A DNA stretch of 64,000 nt from Forficula auricularia (Eukaryota > Arthropoda > Insecta > Dermaptera > Forficulidae): contig JALMQS010000157.1 of assembly GCA_024734495.1 (NCBI GenBank), forward strand, positions 310,001-374,000, read 5' to 3'. This document shows, piece by piece, positions 11,233 to 20,859 of this stretch. The notes below the pieces were generated by a model. It made no database searches and was not told the origin of the DNA. It was given only the letters and a program-made list of their open reading frames with translations. The position numbers were made by a program, and so were the translations under genes. Positions within the stretch are counted from its first letter, which is position 1, and the number at the start of each line of letters is the position of its first letter.

Positions 11233-11990
11233 AGGGGAGACTGGGTCTAGTTGATACAGGGTCAAGTTGATACAGGCCAAAACACTTCCTAATGCGTAGA
11301 CGCAGACAAGTGTCGACTGGCTTGGCTAGACAACCGATTAGTACTCTGCAATCACGTGTGATCACTTGGAAGAGGTTGCTTCGCTTTGTTAGTTGTGATC
11401 TAAAAACTGTTTTTCATCGTCGAAAGTAAATTTTCACTACTGTTTTTCAATTATTATTGTAAGTCAATTTGATCGTAAATTGTGTTATCGACGACATCAC
11501 GTTGTTACATGTTATAAAGGTAAGAATTTCACCTTTTTAACTTTGTTCTGTTTCCGGTTTCACGTATTTTAGAGTTTAGTGTAATGGCGACGTTTGGGTC
11601 AAGTTGGTACGCTTATTTTGGGTTAAATTGATACGGTGTATCAACTTAACTCACAAGCGTTTCAAGAGTTATTCTTCATCCAAACCTGGCCAAGACTGGA
11701 TCCAGTGTATTTCCTGCAAGAAGTGGGCACACATCGCCTGTGCAGAGAACAACCCCTTTTACACTTGTATTAACTGTCAATCAGACCCAAATTCCTCTTC
11801 AGAGTCGGCGTAATCGGTCACAATCAATGATTGTTACAGTTTCATTTTTCCCAAAATGCTGTAGATTTTAAAATATCTTTTATAGTTACAATAAAACTTG
11901 TTCATATTTCTGTTTTTTCTATTATTTTATTAATTCCTGACACCGTATTAGCCTACTCAAAGGCGTATCAACTTGACCCAGACCGGACGG
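11233..11990 (+). mobile_element. pogo-like element reduced to a PHD-finger remnant
   Basis: Inverted ends: ctgggtctagttgatac at left and, reversed, ctgggtcaagttgatac at right. The same word recurs inside (gggtcaagttggtac, gggttaaattgatac) as subterminal repeats. The interior holds the tail of a PHD-finger protein. Some arthropod pogo-type transposases end in a PHD finger, which fits a gene deleted down to its last exon. The exact boundaries are uncertain. Confidence 0.6.
11604..11813 (+). pseudogene. PHD-finger C-terminal fragment
   Basis: Residues 27-62 of the frame read DWIQCISCKKWAHIACAEN then PFYTCINCQSD, that is W-I-Q-C-x2-C-x3-W-x-H-x2-C followed by Y-x-C-x2-C. These are the last six zinc ligands of a C4HC3 PHD finger; the first C-x2-C pair is absent. 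It ends with a serine-rich tail and a natural stop. The upstream 25 codons overlap transposon subterminal repeats and are probably not coding. Likely the remnant C-terminus of a pogo-type transposase. Confidence 0.65.
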
Positions 11991-12360
11991 ACGGAATTAA
12001 ATTCGTGAATGACAAAGAGATGGGACGATATATAATTTCAACCAAATCAAATCCAAATTCCAGACTGCCACACACATCCTCAAATCTATTATTCTGATTC
12101 ATTTTTATTAAATAAAAAATTTGAATCCCTCTGAAGAAAATTTCTGAGTACGCGCTTCCTATTCAAAGCAATCTCTGAAAGATTTCTACCAGCGCGCCTA
12201 GATATTAGACAACCGAATCAATCCCTCCGAAAGTAGGGGCTTAGCACTCAATTTTATTGGACCTAGAGATTCCCACTCATAATCCTTTTTACATTTAAGT
12301 GGAATATAAGCAATACGACTCTATTTGTGACTACTATATTAAACCAATAAACACATTAAA

Positions 12361-12600
12361 GTTAAATTAGGTTGAGTTGGTGGTAGTTAACAAGGAGAAA
12401 ATTAAATACAAAGATTTTTTAGCTTATTAGTTCTTCTAACTATCGTCAGGAGAACATGTTCACATGTTCTCCTGACGATGAGTTACGAGCTCGAAATATA
12501 TAGAGTAAACTAAAAAAATCTTTGTATTTTAATTTTTCTCCTTGTGAAACACCACCAACTCCAACCTAATTTAACTTTAACAATGTTTCACTATAAACCA
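12361..12600. mobile_element. PLE terminal sequence as an inverted pair, with hammerhead motif
   Basis: Arms 12361-12455 and 12456-12575 are reverse complements (aggttgagttggtgg against ccaccaactccaacct; aacatgttcacatgtt at the centre). The right arm continues into a sequence also found at 13801-13870 and 49500-49555 (aaccaacaccgcgttcccta). The same terminal sequence flanks a PLE endonuclease fragment at 13969-14115, which identifies the family. Confidence 0.65.
12472..12496 (+). ncRNA. Hammerhead-ribozyme-like motif (GAAATATA class)
   Basis: CTGACGA (12472-12478), a 3-bp stem GAG/CTC with a 7-base loop, then GAAA (12493-12496). This is the CUGANGA - stem II - GAAA core of hammerheads. One unpaired base sits between CTGACGA and the stem. 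Hammerhead motifs are known from Penelope-like elements, and this one lies in PLE terminal sequence. Confidence 0.5.
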
Positions 12601-12604
12601 ACAC

Positions 12605-13075
12605 CGCGTTCCCTAAATTTTATCAATAAACACATAGTGCGAAGCGAATACCGTAACCTTGATTGTGGGTGTTCCTCACTACCTCTGTGCCATCCACACT
12701 ATTTTTCGTGATACCAGATGAGAAAGAACGATTTGAGTGAGAAAATAAGTCAAAACTTTTACAGCAAGATCCTCGTAAGGACTTTTATAACTTAGTATTA
12801 TTTTAAGCACTGAGTAATGATCCATTTAATATAAAGTATCGAGTGTGGCTAGGTAATTTTTTGCTTCAGTTGAAATCGATATATTAATATTATTATTAAT
12901 TTTAAATTAAAAAAAAAAAATTGCAGTCAGAATTAAATAAAATTTAATTTATTTTTTGCCAACCTTTTGACTGATTCCAGCCATCATCGCGGTCTCGCTG
13001 TGCACAAAGTTTCAAACATAATCGTAATTAAAAATAAAATTAATATACACGCATGATCATTCCTTGACTCTTTTC
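12605..13075. other. No recognisable feature
   Basis: AT-rich spacer with no coding motif. Confidence 0.4.
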
Positions 13076-13079
13076 GAGG

Positions 13080-13383
13080 GGTGAACCGCGACCTAATATG
13101 TGGTACACCTACTTCCATTTGTACTTCCAAATATTTCCAAATATTTCCAAGTATTCCAAATATTTTCAAGTAATTCCAAATATTTCCAAGTATTCCAAAT
13201 ATTTTATAAGTAATTCCAAATATTTCCAAGTACTTACAAATATTTCCAAGCACTCCCAAATATTTCCAAGTACTTACAAATATTTCCAAGTACTTACAAA
13301 TATTCCCAAGTACTCCAAATATTTCCAAGTACTTCCGAAATACTTCCAAAGAGGTGTACACCTACTTCCAATCGCGGATCACC
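13080..13383. repeat. Minisatellite with ~18-20-bp unit, flanked by inverted and direct repeats
   Basis: 13126-13350 is a tandem array of caaatatttccaagtactt-like units. The array is bracketed by a direct copy of tacacctacttcca (13104-13117, 13357-13370) and by inverted ggtgaaccgcga (13080-13091) and tcgcggatcacc (13372-13383). The long frames on both strands (repeated YLEIF or SKYFQ) are translations of the repeat. Confidence 0.75.
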
Positions 13384-13398
13384 CATCGACTCTTTTAT

Positions 13399-13443
13399 AC
13401 CTTGAAGAAGGAGGGGCTATCCATTGAATCGTCAGGTTTTTTA
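13399..13443 (+). ncRNA. Decayed hammerhead-like motif
   Basis: cttgaagaaggaggggcta and gaatcgtcagg align with the intact motif at 23077-23108 but have lost stem complementarity and one core base. Kept as a PLE footprint only. Confidence 0.3.
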
Positions 13444-13713
13444 AGAGGATGAAAATGACGTTCTAATAAATTCTTTTATTCCGAATTTGTGGTTGTCATT
13501 ATCCTTGGGCTGCTTTTGTATCAATTCAGCATTGAATTCTACCACTCTATCTTTAATAGAAAAATACAGTAGGGCCTCTTTAATCTTCGGTTCTGCACAT
13601 CCTGTAATCGGGCATCGACCGAACCACTCGTGTTCGGAAGAAGAAGTTGAAATATAACTTTTCTTATCGAGCTTAAAATTGTCTGAAACTTTCAGAACAT
13701 CATTTTCAAGCAT
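13441..13713 (-). CDS. Unrecognised 90-codon open frame
   Basis: The frame encodes a mixed-composition peptide with EHEWFGRCPITGCAEPKIKE near the middle and a basic tail, unlike the simple-sequence frames elsewhere. I do not recognise a family. Two cysteines four apart (C-P-I-T-G-C) are not enough for a zinc finger. It lies beside PLE debris and may be a fragment of a transposon gene or a chance frame. Confidence 0.2.
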   Translation of the reverse strand: MLENDVLKVSDNFKLDKKSYISTSSSEHEWFGRCPITGCAEPKIKEALLYFSIKDRVVEFNAELIQKQPKDNDNHKFGIKEFIRTSFSSS

Positions 13714-13926
13714 AAATTTCTTCTGTTTTCGTTTACATCAACATATCCTCAAAGCATAATTATGAATATCACATAAAATTATTTCAATTAATATTTCAAA
13801 TATTTAAACCCAATTTAGGGAACGCGGTGTTGGTTTATAGTTAAACATTGTTAAAATTATATTAGGTTGGAGTTGGTGGTGTTTCATAAGGAGAAAAAAT
13901 TAAAATACAAAGATTTTTTTAAGTTT

Positions 13927-13956
13927 GCTCTATATATTTCGAGCTCTTAACTCATG
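13927..13956 (-). ncRNA. Truncated hammerhead-like motif
   Basis: Reverse strand reads ATGAGTTAAGAGCTCGAAAT, matching the motif at 14395-14419 but lacking the CTGACG part, which is replaced by unrelated sequence. Confidence 0.35.
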
Positions 13957-13968
13957 GAATCCATTACA

Positions 13969-14115
13969 TTACATTTCATTTCAAAAAGCCGGAAATTAGA
14001 CATGTTAGAATCAGCTGAAATTAAAAAACCCAAACACCTTAATCAAAATATTTTAAACAATCAAACAGACATCAAAACTTCACCAATAATTGATATTTTA
14101 TTCAAAGATATTTAA
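13969..14115 (+). pseudogene. PLE GIY-YIG endonuclease C-terminal fragment
   Basis: 48 open codons then TAA. LHFISKSRKLDMLESAEIKK matches LHFASKSRKLDLLESTEIKK of the PLE at 32200-32280. The glutamate in LES-x-EI occupies the position of the catalytic glutamate of GIY-YIG nucleases. The GIY-YIG signature and the reverse transcriptase are absent. Confidence 0.7.
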
Positions 14116-14394
14116 TTTGAATGAATTTAAAAAAAATTACTAGCACTTGCACGTCACATTGTATTGTTTATTGCTCCCTTTACGCTACATACATAATAAT
14201 TGCACCTTCCAAGTATAAATACCCTTTCTTTATTCCCAGCTCAGGCCTTGTTCACTTCACCTGTTTATTGGGTTTTCCTACTTTGAGACCATTCCATTCT
14301 CTGATTATTCATTCATACCTACACTAACTAACAAACAACTGTCCATCATATTAAATAAATTTTGTTCATCATTTTATCTTCAGTCAATGTTCTC

Positions 14395-14419
14395 CTGACG
14401 ATGAGTTAAGAGCTCGAAA
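14395..14419 (+). ncRNA. Hammerhead-ribozyme-like motif (GAAATATA class)
   Basis: CTGACGA (14395-14401), stem GAG/CTC, GAAA (14416-14419), then tatata. It lies 280 bases downstream of the PLE stop codon, the expected place for a PLE hammerhead. Confidence 0.5.
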
Positions 14420-14498
14420 TATATAGAGTAAACTTAAAAAAATCTTTGTATTTTAATTTTTTCTCCTTGTAAAACGCCACCAACTCCAACCTAATATA

Positions 14499-15154
14499 TT
14501 TTTTTTTTTTTTTTTTTATTGTTTGAAGAGAATTTTTACAATCAGTCAATAAAATTTTGACTATAAAGTAAAATTTATAAAATTTCTACATTCACGCAAC
14601 ACAATTATATCCCATTCACACAATTGAGAGGTTATTCTTCCAGTGAAGGATCCCTCAATTAAATTTATTAGTCCAGCTGTATGTGGCAGAACGTTCTTCC
14701 ATGTCCAAAATGTGCTATTTTTTTAGTCTCCTTAGAGTTAAACTGTTGTCCAAAAGAGTGATGGCTGATGAATTCGAATGATCTTCCAATTTTTTGATAT
14801 GTTTTTTATACTGATCAAGGATGACTTTTCTGACCGATGGAACGATAAGGTCGTTGTGTATGCTAGCATTGGTGACATACCATGGAGCGTTGACGATATT
14901 TCTTAGTATTTTGGATTAAGTCCTCTGAATTATACTAATGTTTGACTCGCTGGCAATTCCCCAGATTTGACAAGAATATGTCCAAATTGGTTTAAGAATT
15001 GATTTGTATAGCAGTACCTTAGATTTTAATGCCAATTGAGAATTTTTCCCAAGAAGCCAAGTAACATCTTTTTTGTATTTTAAATTTAATTCATTTCTTT
15101 TTTAATTATGTGCTCTTTCCAAGTTAATCGTGAATCAAGATGCAACCTCAAGTA
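14499..15154 (-). mobile_element. Jockey-type LINE, 5'-truncated
   Basis: The poly(A) tail is seen as a T-run at 14499-14518. The body ends abruptly at 15154. It is bounded by ccaacctaatata (14486-14498) and ccaaccctaatata (15155-15168), a target duplication with one inserted base. The insertion lies inside PLE terminal sequence, so it is younger than that PLE. Confidence 0.8.
14715..15154 (-). pseudogene. Jockey-clade reverse transcriptase C-terminal fragment
   Basis: Reads RLHLDSRLTWKEH, then after a frameshift DVTWLLGKNSQLALKSKVLL, LKPIWTYSCQIWGIASESN, and NAPWYVTNASIHNDLIVPSV. Y-K-x-I-L-K-P-I-W-T-Y-x-x-Q-x-W-G and APWYV-x-N are signatures of the thumb/C-terminal part of Jockey-clade ORF2. 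There is one single-base deletion near 15085 and one in-frame TAA after IIQRT. Non-functional. Confidence 0.8.
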
Positions 15155-15984
15155 CCAACCCTAATATAATTTCAAATATTTATCATTTCCTTGACGTTCA
15201 AATTCATGTGATGTTAATTTTAATGAGGTTGGAACATATATATGTTATATCATTATATTAAACTAGCAGAATGGATATATCTCAACTGGAATAAACTAGA
15301 GATCTCATTAGAAAGAAGTTATTTCTTGTAGATATATAAATTCTGTAATACGCCATGCATATCAATTTGATTAAGAATTTATATAACATCCGTTCTTAGA
15401 CAATTTCTACGTTAAATGATACAATAAGAAATAATGTTCTCGTCCTCTCCAAAATTATCCTCGTAATTATTGTTATTATTATATTATAAATTGTATTCTA
15501 ATTAAATTTATCTCTCTAGTTTATTATAATAAAGCTTATTGAGTATTAATTGTTTTATTACTCGTTACGACCTGGAATACAGGCAAAGCGTACTTAATAT
15601 TGAATTCACTCTATCATTTTTTATTATTTTTTCTCGTTGTTTATAAAATGTCTGAAATGTGGAGAAAAATCATTTTCAACCATGATATTTTCATATTTCT
15701 TAGAAAATCAGATGGAAGTGTTATTTTCAAAATAAAGACCTTATTAAATGTTGGGCTTTCAGAACTTTTGGTCCACAAATGGAGAAAACATATTTTTTGA
15801 ATAATTTGATTGATATTTTAATGTTTTGTTAAGATAAATTAAACAAATCAATAGGAGTTTTTTCAATATAATTTTGTTAAGTATTTGTTGTACTTTTTTA
15901 GTAGTTTATTAGTTGGTGTGAGATACCCCTGTAAAGATCTCAGTAAATAGAATTAGACTTTTTTTTTAATTTAATTTGTTTCAG

Positions 15985-16170
15985 GAGGTCAGGTTGGCCG
16001 AGTAGGTAACGTACATACATGCCTTCTAATCAAGCTAGCGCGGGTTCAAGCCCGAATCGCTGCAAACTGGCTTTAATCTGATCCCTACATATTAGAGAAA
16101 AAAATTAATTAATATAAAGTATCGTAAAATGGCTAATGGTTAAGGCCAAGAAAGTCAAAAAAAAAATTTG
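15985..16170 (+). mobile_element. tRNA-derived SINE, family 1, copy a
   Basis: ggttggccgagtagg resembles a pol III A box and gggttcaagcccg a B box. The tail has gtatcgtaaaatggctaatgg and ends in an A-run, as in the other copies. Probable flanking duplication tttgtttca/tttgcttca. The A-box region is more diverged than in copy e. Confidence 0.65.
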
Positions 16171-16423
16171 CTTCAAAATGACGGTGGAGGAGAAGATCAA
16201 AGTACCCATTTTTACACAATTTTTGCTCCTAACGGGATTTCCAAACCATTGAACATCAAATTATGGAATACATTCAACAAATATGTATATTTTCTCCTTA
16301 TCAAACTCAAATAAGAGGAATTTGATAGCTCAAGTACATATTTTGAAAGATATAAGGTATCCTCGGTATCCAAGTTCAACTATCAGTTGACTCATAAAGA
16401 GAAATGAATGAGGTTGTTCTTTG

Positions 16424-16543
16424 CTTGATGGTGTGCGCTTTTACAACAAAATTCCGGAGGAAATTACTAGACTAGCTCTAAATAAATTTAAATCTTCAAT
16501 TAAACGCACATTACAAAAAAAGTCATACCTACTATCGGGTTAA
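16424..16543 (+). pseudogene. LINE reverse transcriptase C-terminal tail
   Basis: 39 open codons: LDGVRFYNKIPEEITRL then NKFKSSIKRTLQKKSYL and a stop. G-x-x-x-Y-N-x-I-P-x-E-I followed by L-x-x-F-K-x-x-x-K is common at the C-terminal end of non-LTR reverse transcriptases. The 55 bases before it match PLE terminal sequence (cataaagagaaa, gaggttgt, tgcttgatg), so the join is unexplained. Confidence 0.5.
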
Positions 16544-16795
16544 CGAGTTTTTAGACAACGAACATGCCTCTACTTAATTTATGCAATATTCTAACAAAAA
16601 AAATAGTTTCTTTAAAAAAAGAATGATAAAGCAACTAGAAACAAATAAATATTTTGAAAATAGACAATGATACAAATTATCTATAATAAAAATTATTATT
16701 TTTCTCTAAAAATTTTTTATATAGGTATATTAGAAAAACAGTCAATATCTGACCTATTTAATTGAAAAGTTTTTATTTTGCCTAGAGTAGCATAG

Positions 16796-17102
16796 TTGTT
16801 GATTCATAAAGAGAAACAAAGAGGTTGTCCTCTGCTTGATGCAAATAAACATACACACATATAATATATCAAATATATATATGTAGATACCTATATATAT
16901 ATTATTTATTTGTTTGAGACTATAGTTTCGAAGGCTTGGCCTTCATCATCAGTGTTTTTTAATTATAAATATTAATTTTCATGGGTCCAGTATCGCATGG
17001 ATATTGAAAAGTTTTTCGCTCTTACGTACTTAAGTATAGCCGAAAGCCAGTATGTTTATTTGCATCAAGCAGACGACCACTTCTTTGTTTCTCTTTATGA
17101 AC
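16796..17102. mobile_element. PLE terminus with inverted arms around a hammerhead motif
   Basis: Left arm 16796-16852 (ttcataaagagaaacaaag, gcttgatgcaaataaacat) is the complement of 17051-17102. Between them lie AT microsatellite sequence and a reverse-strand hammerhead motif. The same arrangement, split by a MITE, is at 60979-61890. Confidence 0.65.
16918..16952 (-). ncRNA. Hammerhead-ribozyme-like motif (GAAACTATAGTC class)
   Basis: On the reverse strand: CTGATGA, one base, stem II GAAGGC/GCCTTC with loop CAA, GAAA, then CTATAGTC. The last part gives a short stem III (ACT/AGT) and a GTC cleavage triplet. A 6-bp stem II with a complete core makes this a good candidate for activity. Confidence 0.6.
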
Positions 17103-17239
17103 CCTGACCTATTATTATTAATTGAATTTTGTTGTTTAAAATTTCGATTATTTCTAAAATTAATATTTTTTTCAAAATTCCGATCTTTATCTAAAATTTT
17201 GGGACTGGAAAATAAAAACTGTGTCACAGGTTAGTTGAA

Positions 17240-17640
17240 TGGCTACTAGCATATGGTACATTCGGAATATTTCGTTTTTGACTATTAATGGTCTTTTCTG
17301 AAAACATGGAAGATTCGACTTAAAATCAATAAGACTAAATTCTTTTTTGGTAAACAAATCTAGTGGTTGACTTCAAATAGCCAGTGTTATCTGATTAATA
17401 ATAAAGGAATAAACATAATAATATTTCAAAGAGCTTTGCATGGGGGTCGGGTTAGGCTAGGGGTTAGCATACCATTCTGCTAACTAAGTTGAGCTGGGTT
17501 CGAATCCTGCTAAAATTTGATCTCTGGGTAGAGACAAATTTTTAAAAAATAATAAAAGTATCGTAAATTGGCTTATGGCTAGAAAGGTTGAAAAGACAAA
17601 AAAAAATGGCTTTGGAAAAACTCTAGCAACGATCCAGATA
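17240..17640 (+). repeat. Repeat family A copy, interrupted by a SINE
   Basis: gattcgacttaaaatcaa, atctgattaataataaag and ttagcaacgatcc-like blocks match 19280-19660 in order. A family 1 SINE (17436-17612) sits between the second and third block. Confidence 0.55.
17436..17612 (+). mobile_element. tRNA-derived SINE, family 1, copy b
   Basis: gggtcgggttaggctagggg (A-box side), ggttcgaatcctg (B box), ctctgggtagagacaaattt, gtatcgtaaattggcttatgg and an A-rich tail. Short duplication gctttg at both ends. Inserted in repeat family A. Confidence 0.7.
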
Positions 17641-17644
17641 GGAC

Positions 17645-18600
17645 TAGCCTGAGCTCTTGAAGGGGGACTGAGGTTGCGCTAACTTCAACATATATTTTAT
17701 TTGAGTATTAATTAAAAATATTTTTCGCTTAATCAAAATATTATAAAACCTCATTTTTAATCAACATTTCTAACCAATTTATAAAATTATTCGAATTTTT
17801 GAGGGTAAACAGAATTTCTATAAAATTAATAAACAGTTAACATTCCAAATTAAAATATGTTTATAAAATATTTTCGTTAATTAAAATATTGCTATTGAAT
17901 AATGGCTATCCAGTAGAAAGTTTGTTGAAAAATATTTTACTAATGGATTTCAAAATCCTCGTTGATAAAATAAACAGAGAAAAATAATCAAACCTATTTA
18001 GAGAGAGCAAAGGGAAAAATTCGAGAATGATAACATCATAAACATTTAAAACTTGAATAAACTGAATTTGTGAATTAAGGCAAACCAGAAATATATGCGA
18101 GGAGTTATTTTTTTTCTATTTTATGTTGGAGAATAATAAAACCGTCAAGACCGGAATAATAGAATGATAGACGGTCTTTACGAATAACTTTCTGCCTCTT
18201 CCTCTGACCGCTTTATTTGTTGTTGAAAAAGAAGTCAAAGTGATATAAATACTATTTAGGAGTTAACATTTGAAGGGGACAACAACTTCCGCTTGTACAG
18301 CATTCAACCGTTCAATTCCATTTCTGAAGGGGTGAAATTGATATCGAAAATCCAGAGAATAATTTTCATGCAAATGAAAGGAATCCCCTTTGGGGAAGAA
18401 GGTAATTTGATAAATTTTCAGTCAAAAACGCTGGGAGTAGAGAAGTATTTCACCATCATAAATCAAAATGGTAATTAGCAAAAAATAGATGAGAATGAAT
18501 TTAAATTAAAGCTGAAAAAAATCTAAAAGATGTTTAAAATGAACCATAAAATTGGAAGAAAAACTGAAAATGTTTTCAAGACTCGACAAATTAGTATTAT
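17645..18600. other. No recognisable feature
   Basis: AT-rich. A 61-codon frame at 18293-18478 has mixed composition but no motif or splice support; not called. Confidence 0.4.
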
Positions 18601-18613
18601 TTTTTATTTATTA

Positions 18614-18700
18614 CTAGCTCCAAAGCCCCCCGTTCGGCGGGCCTTTTGCTAGCAGGGGCTTCGCCCCTGGACCCCCACATGCCTGCTTTATTAATGTTTT
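18614..18700 (-). mobile_element. Helitron 3' terminus (reverse strand)
   Basis: On the reverse strand the sequence runs gcgggc...gcccgcc-type hairpin, about 10 bases, then CTAG followed by T (18613 is A on +). Helitrons end in CTRR after a short hairpin and insert between A and T. A closely similar end is at 56790-56820. The matching 5' TC end was not found, so the length is unknown. Confidence 0.6.
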
Positions 18701-18704
18701 ATTA

Positions 18705-18985
18705 GTTACAGATAATCATGCGCGAATCCAGGGGGCCGACCGCCCCCCCCCCCCCCAAAGCATTGGAGATCAATATTTTTTATATGTTTATTTAATTTTT
18801 TTTTATAACATAAAAATTTTAAAATTGAAGAAAATAAAGTTCTATGTGGGGGGGGCGTCTCTGACCCCCCCCCCCCCCCCCCCGCTTGGACAATTCGATC
18901 GCGACACACTTCCGAGATCAAAAGTAGATCTTATATACCGGCGACCGCCCCCCCCCCCCCAAAACAGGATCCGCGCCTGCAGAGA
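18705..18985. repeat. Long C tracts in a GC-rich repeat
   Basis: Poly-C runs near 18741-18755, 18866-18883 and 18947-18960, each beside a ggccgaccg/ggcgaccg word. gcgaatccaggggg and, reversed, gcggatcctgttttggg suggest ends of a common interspersed element. Collapsed length in homopolymers is likely. The Gly-rich frames on the reverse strand are artefacts. Confidence 0.5.
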
Positions 18986-19279
18986 ATAAATATAATTGTT
19001 TTATTATAAAGTCTTAAATAGATATAATTTAAGATTCTATTTAACTGCAATATACACTCATAACAAATAAGATGAAACAAATATTTAAAATGTATTAAAA
19101 ATCCACTTGTTATCATTAAGGGGAAAATAAAAAAATTATATTATATGTAGGTATTATTATAGATAAGAAGACTTGAAAATTACAATTATTATTCATTTTG
19201 CTAGACACAAAAGTATATACAATCTATTTATAAAAAATTCTTATTCTCAAGCTTGAGTTGTTTATCATAAAAGAATTTA

Positions 19280-19660
19280 GTCTTTTTGATTTTAAGTCGA
19301 TTCTTCCACGTTTTCAGTAGAGTTTGCCATTAATAGTCAAAACATCAAAAATGGAATGCAATAAGGTTATTCCTCTAGTATTAGATAAGAATCGATCGTT
19401 ATTTTTGATTTTAAGTCGATTCCTCCATGTCTTCAGCAATGGCTACTAATAAAACCGAAACGTCAAAAATCGAATGTAGAATGGTTATTCCTCGACTGTT
19501 AAAAGAGAATCGATCATTATTTTTGAATTAAAGTCAACATGAACTGCAAATTGCAAGTGATATCTGATTAATAATAAAGAAATAAAGATATTAATATTTC
19601 AAATGAATTTGGATAAAGTTTAGCAACGATCCGTTGCAGTTTATTTTTTTAATTTTTGTT
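19280..19660 (+). repeat. Repeat family A, longest copy, internally duplicated
   Basis: ttttgattttaagtcgattc occurs twice (about 19279 and 19403) with similar sequence after each (acatcaaaaatggaatg, acgtcaaaaatcgaatg). It is followed by atctgattaataataaag and the tagcaacgatccgttgcag block. Confidence 0.55.
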
Positions 19661-20074
19661 TTTAAATGTACTTTAAAAAAATAGATAGTTTTTTAAATCT
19701 TTGTTGCATTATTAAATTCTTCTTCAGCGATAATGTGGTTAGAACTATTGAGAATGAATGACACTCAAAAATCTTAAAAACAGGGCCGCCAACACTTTTT
19801 TTGCTCGTTTAGTTCTTTTATTGTCTGGCAAGCTATGTTGGCTAACCTGATTTTTTTAGTTTTTCCTGAATTTTCCAATTTTCCGGGCAACTTTTCCAAT
19901 TTTTTTTACGTATTAACCTGAATTGGACTATTACAAACATTTAAAAAAAAAATTAGCCAAATCGGTCCAGGCATTTGAGAGATCTGCGCTTACAAAGAAA
20001 CAAATTTTATTTTTATTTTTATTATATACATTATTTAAGTTTATATTCGAGGTCATACCAACAATTATATACAG

Positions 20075-20857
20075 CAGGTCTGTCCAACCCGCGGGCCGCA
20101 TGCGGCTCAGCACTCTAATGAGAGAGGCCCAACATAAAATAACAAACTTCCTTAAAACATTGAGATTTATATGCAGAGAAATATTTATTCACTTTTTCGA
20201 AATATGAATGTACATTTGTACAATACATGAAGATTTTTTCAAGAATAAACTTCACTAAAAGCAAAATTATGTGCTCAACTATATAGATAAAAAAATAATG
20301 AAGTTTAGAATATTTAAAAATTCTTCTTCTTCCCATATTTTCATTTTCTAAAATATTTATTATTTCAGTAATTTATATGCTACGACCCTAATCAAGTCTA
20401 TAGTTATACATGTCAATAGATAATGGATAGTCAGGGATTATTAAATCCCTGACCCTTTTTAAAAATAAATTATCATTCTTCATATCCTTCTTTAATCCCA
20501 TTCGATTTAAATCAAGGCTCTCTAACCCTTAGTCCAATATAAAGTCATAAAATTCCTTAAAACATTGAGATTTATATGCAGATACTGGAAAACACACAAC
20601 AATTTGGCCTGATAATTTTTTTTCTCTAAATTTCAAAATCTGAAAATCTTCTGTGAAGTTTTCGAAAAATAAAAGTGATAATTTTAAATTTTTAATCTGC
20701 AACTAGATTTCAAGATTGCCGAAAAATAATCATCATTTTGGTCTATTTTATTAACTATCTTTTGAATAACAAATATCAATAGAAATATTTTATCCACGGT
20801 CCGAGACAATTTTTTTTCTTCAAATGTGGCCCCTGTAATCAAAAGGTTCGACACCCC
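20075..20857. mobile_element. hAT element, non-autonomous
   Basis: Left end caggtctgtccaaccc followed by gcgggccgcatgcggct; right end reversed gggtgtcgaaccttttgat. Flanks atatacag (20067-20074) and atatagag (20858-20865) form an 8-bp duplication with one mismatch. The GC-rich start and the ggcccctgtaatcaaaagg end are typical of one hAT group. Inside, ttccttaaaacattgagatt occurs twice (20148, 20553). No transposase. Confidence 0.7.
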
Positions 20858-20859
20858 AT

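Larger units (their letters stand above)
13805..14498 (+). mobile_element. Penelope-like element, truncated, with inverted terminal sequence
   Basis: The left part (13805-13960) is the reverse complement of the terminal sequence seen at 14391-14498 and 12460-12600. It is followed by the last 48 codons of a PLE endonuclease, a 3' untranslated part and a hammerhead motif. Terminal repeats in inverted orientation are typical of Penelope-like elements. A Jockey-type LINE begins at 14499. Confidence 0.7.

Noticed and set aside
12984..13427. Long frames on both strands with YLEIF/SKYFQ repeats
   Set aside because: Direct translations of a short tandem repeat.
16861..16910. CRISPR-like or regulatory AT repeats
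   Set aside because: Simple AT microsatellite within a PLE terminus; the organism is a eukaryote.
18706..19116. Glycine-rich frames
   Set aside because: Produced by poly-C tracts whose length is unreliable.
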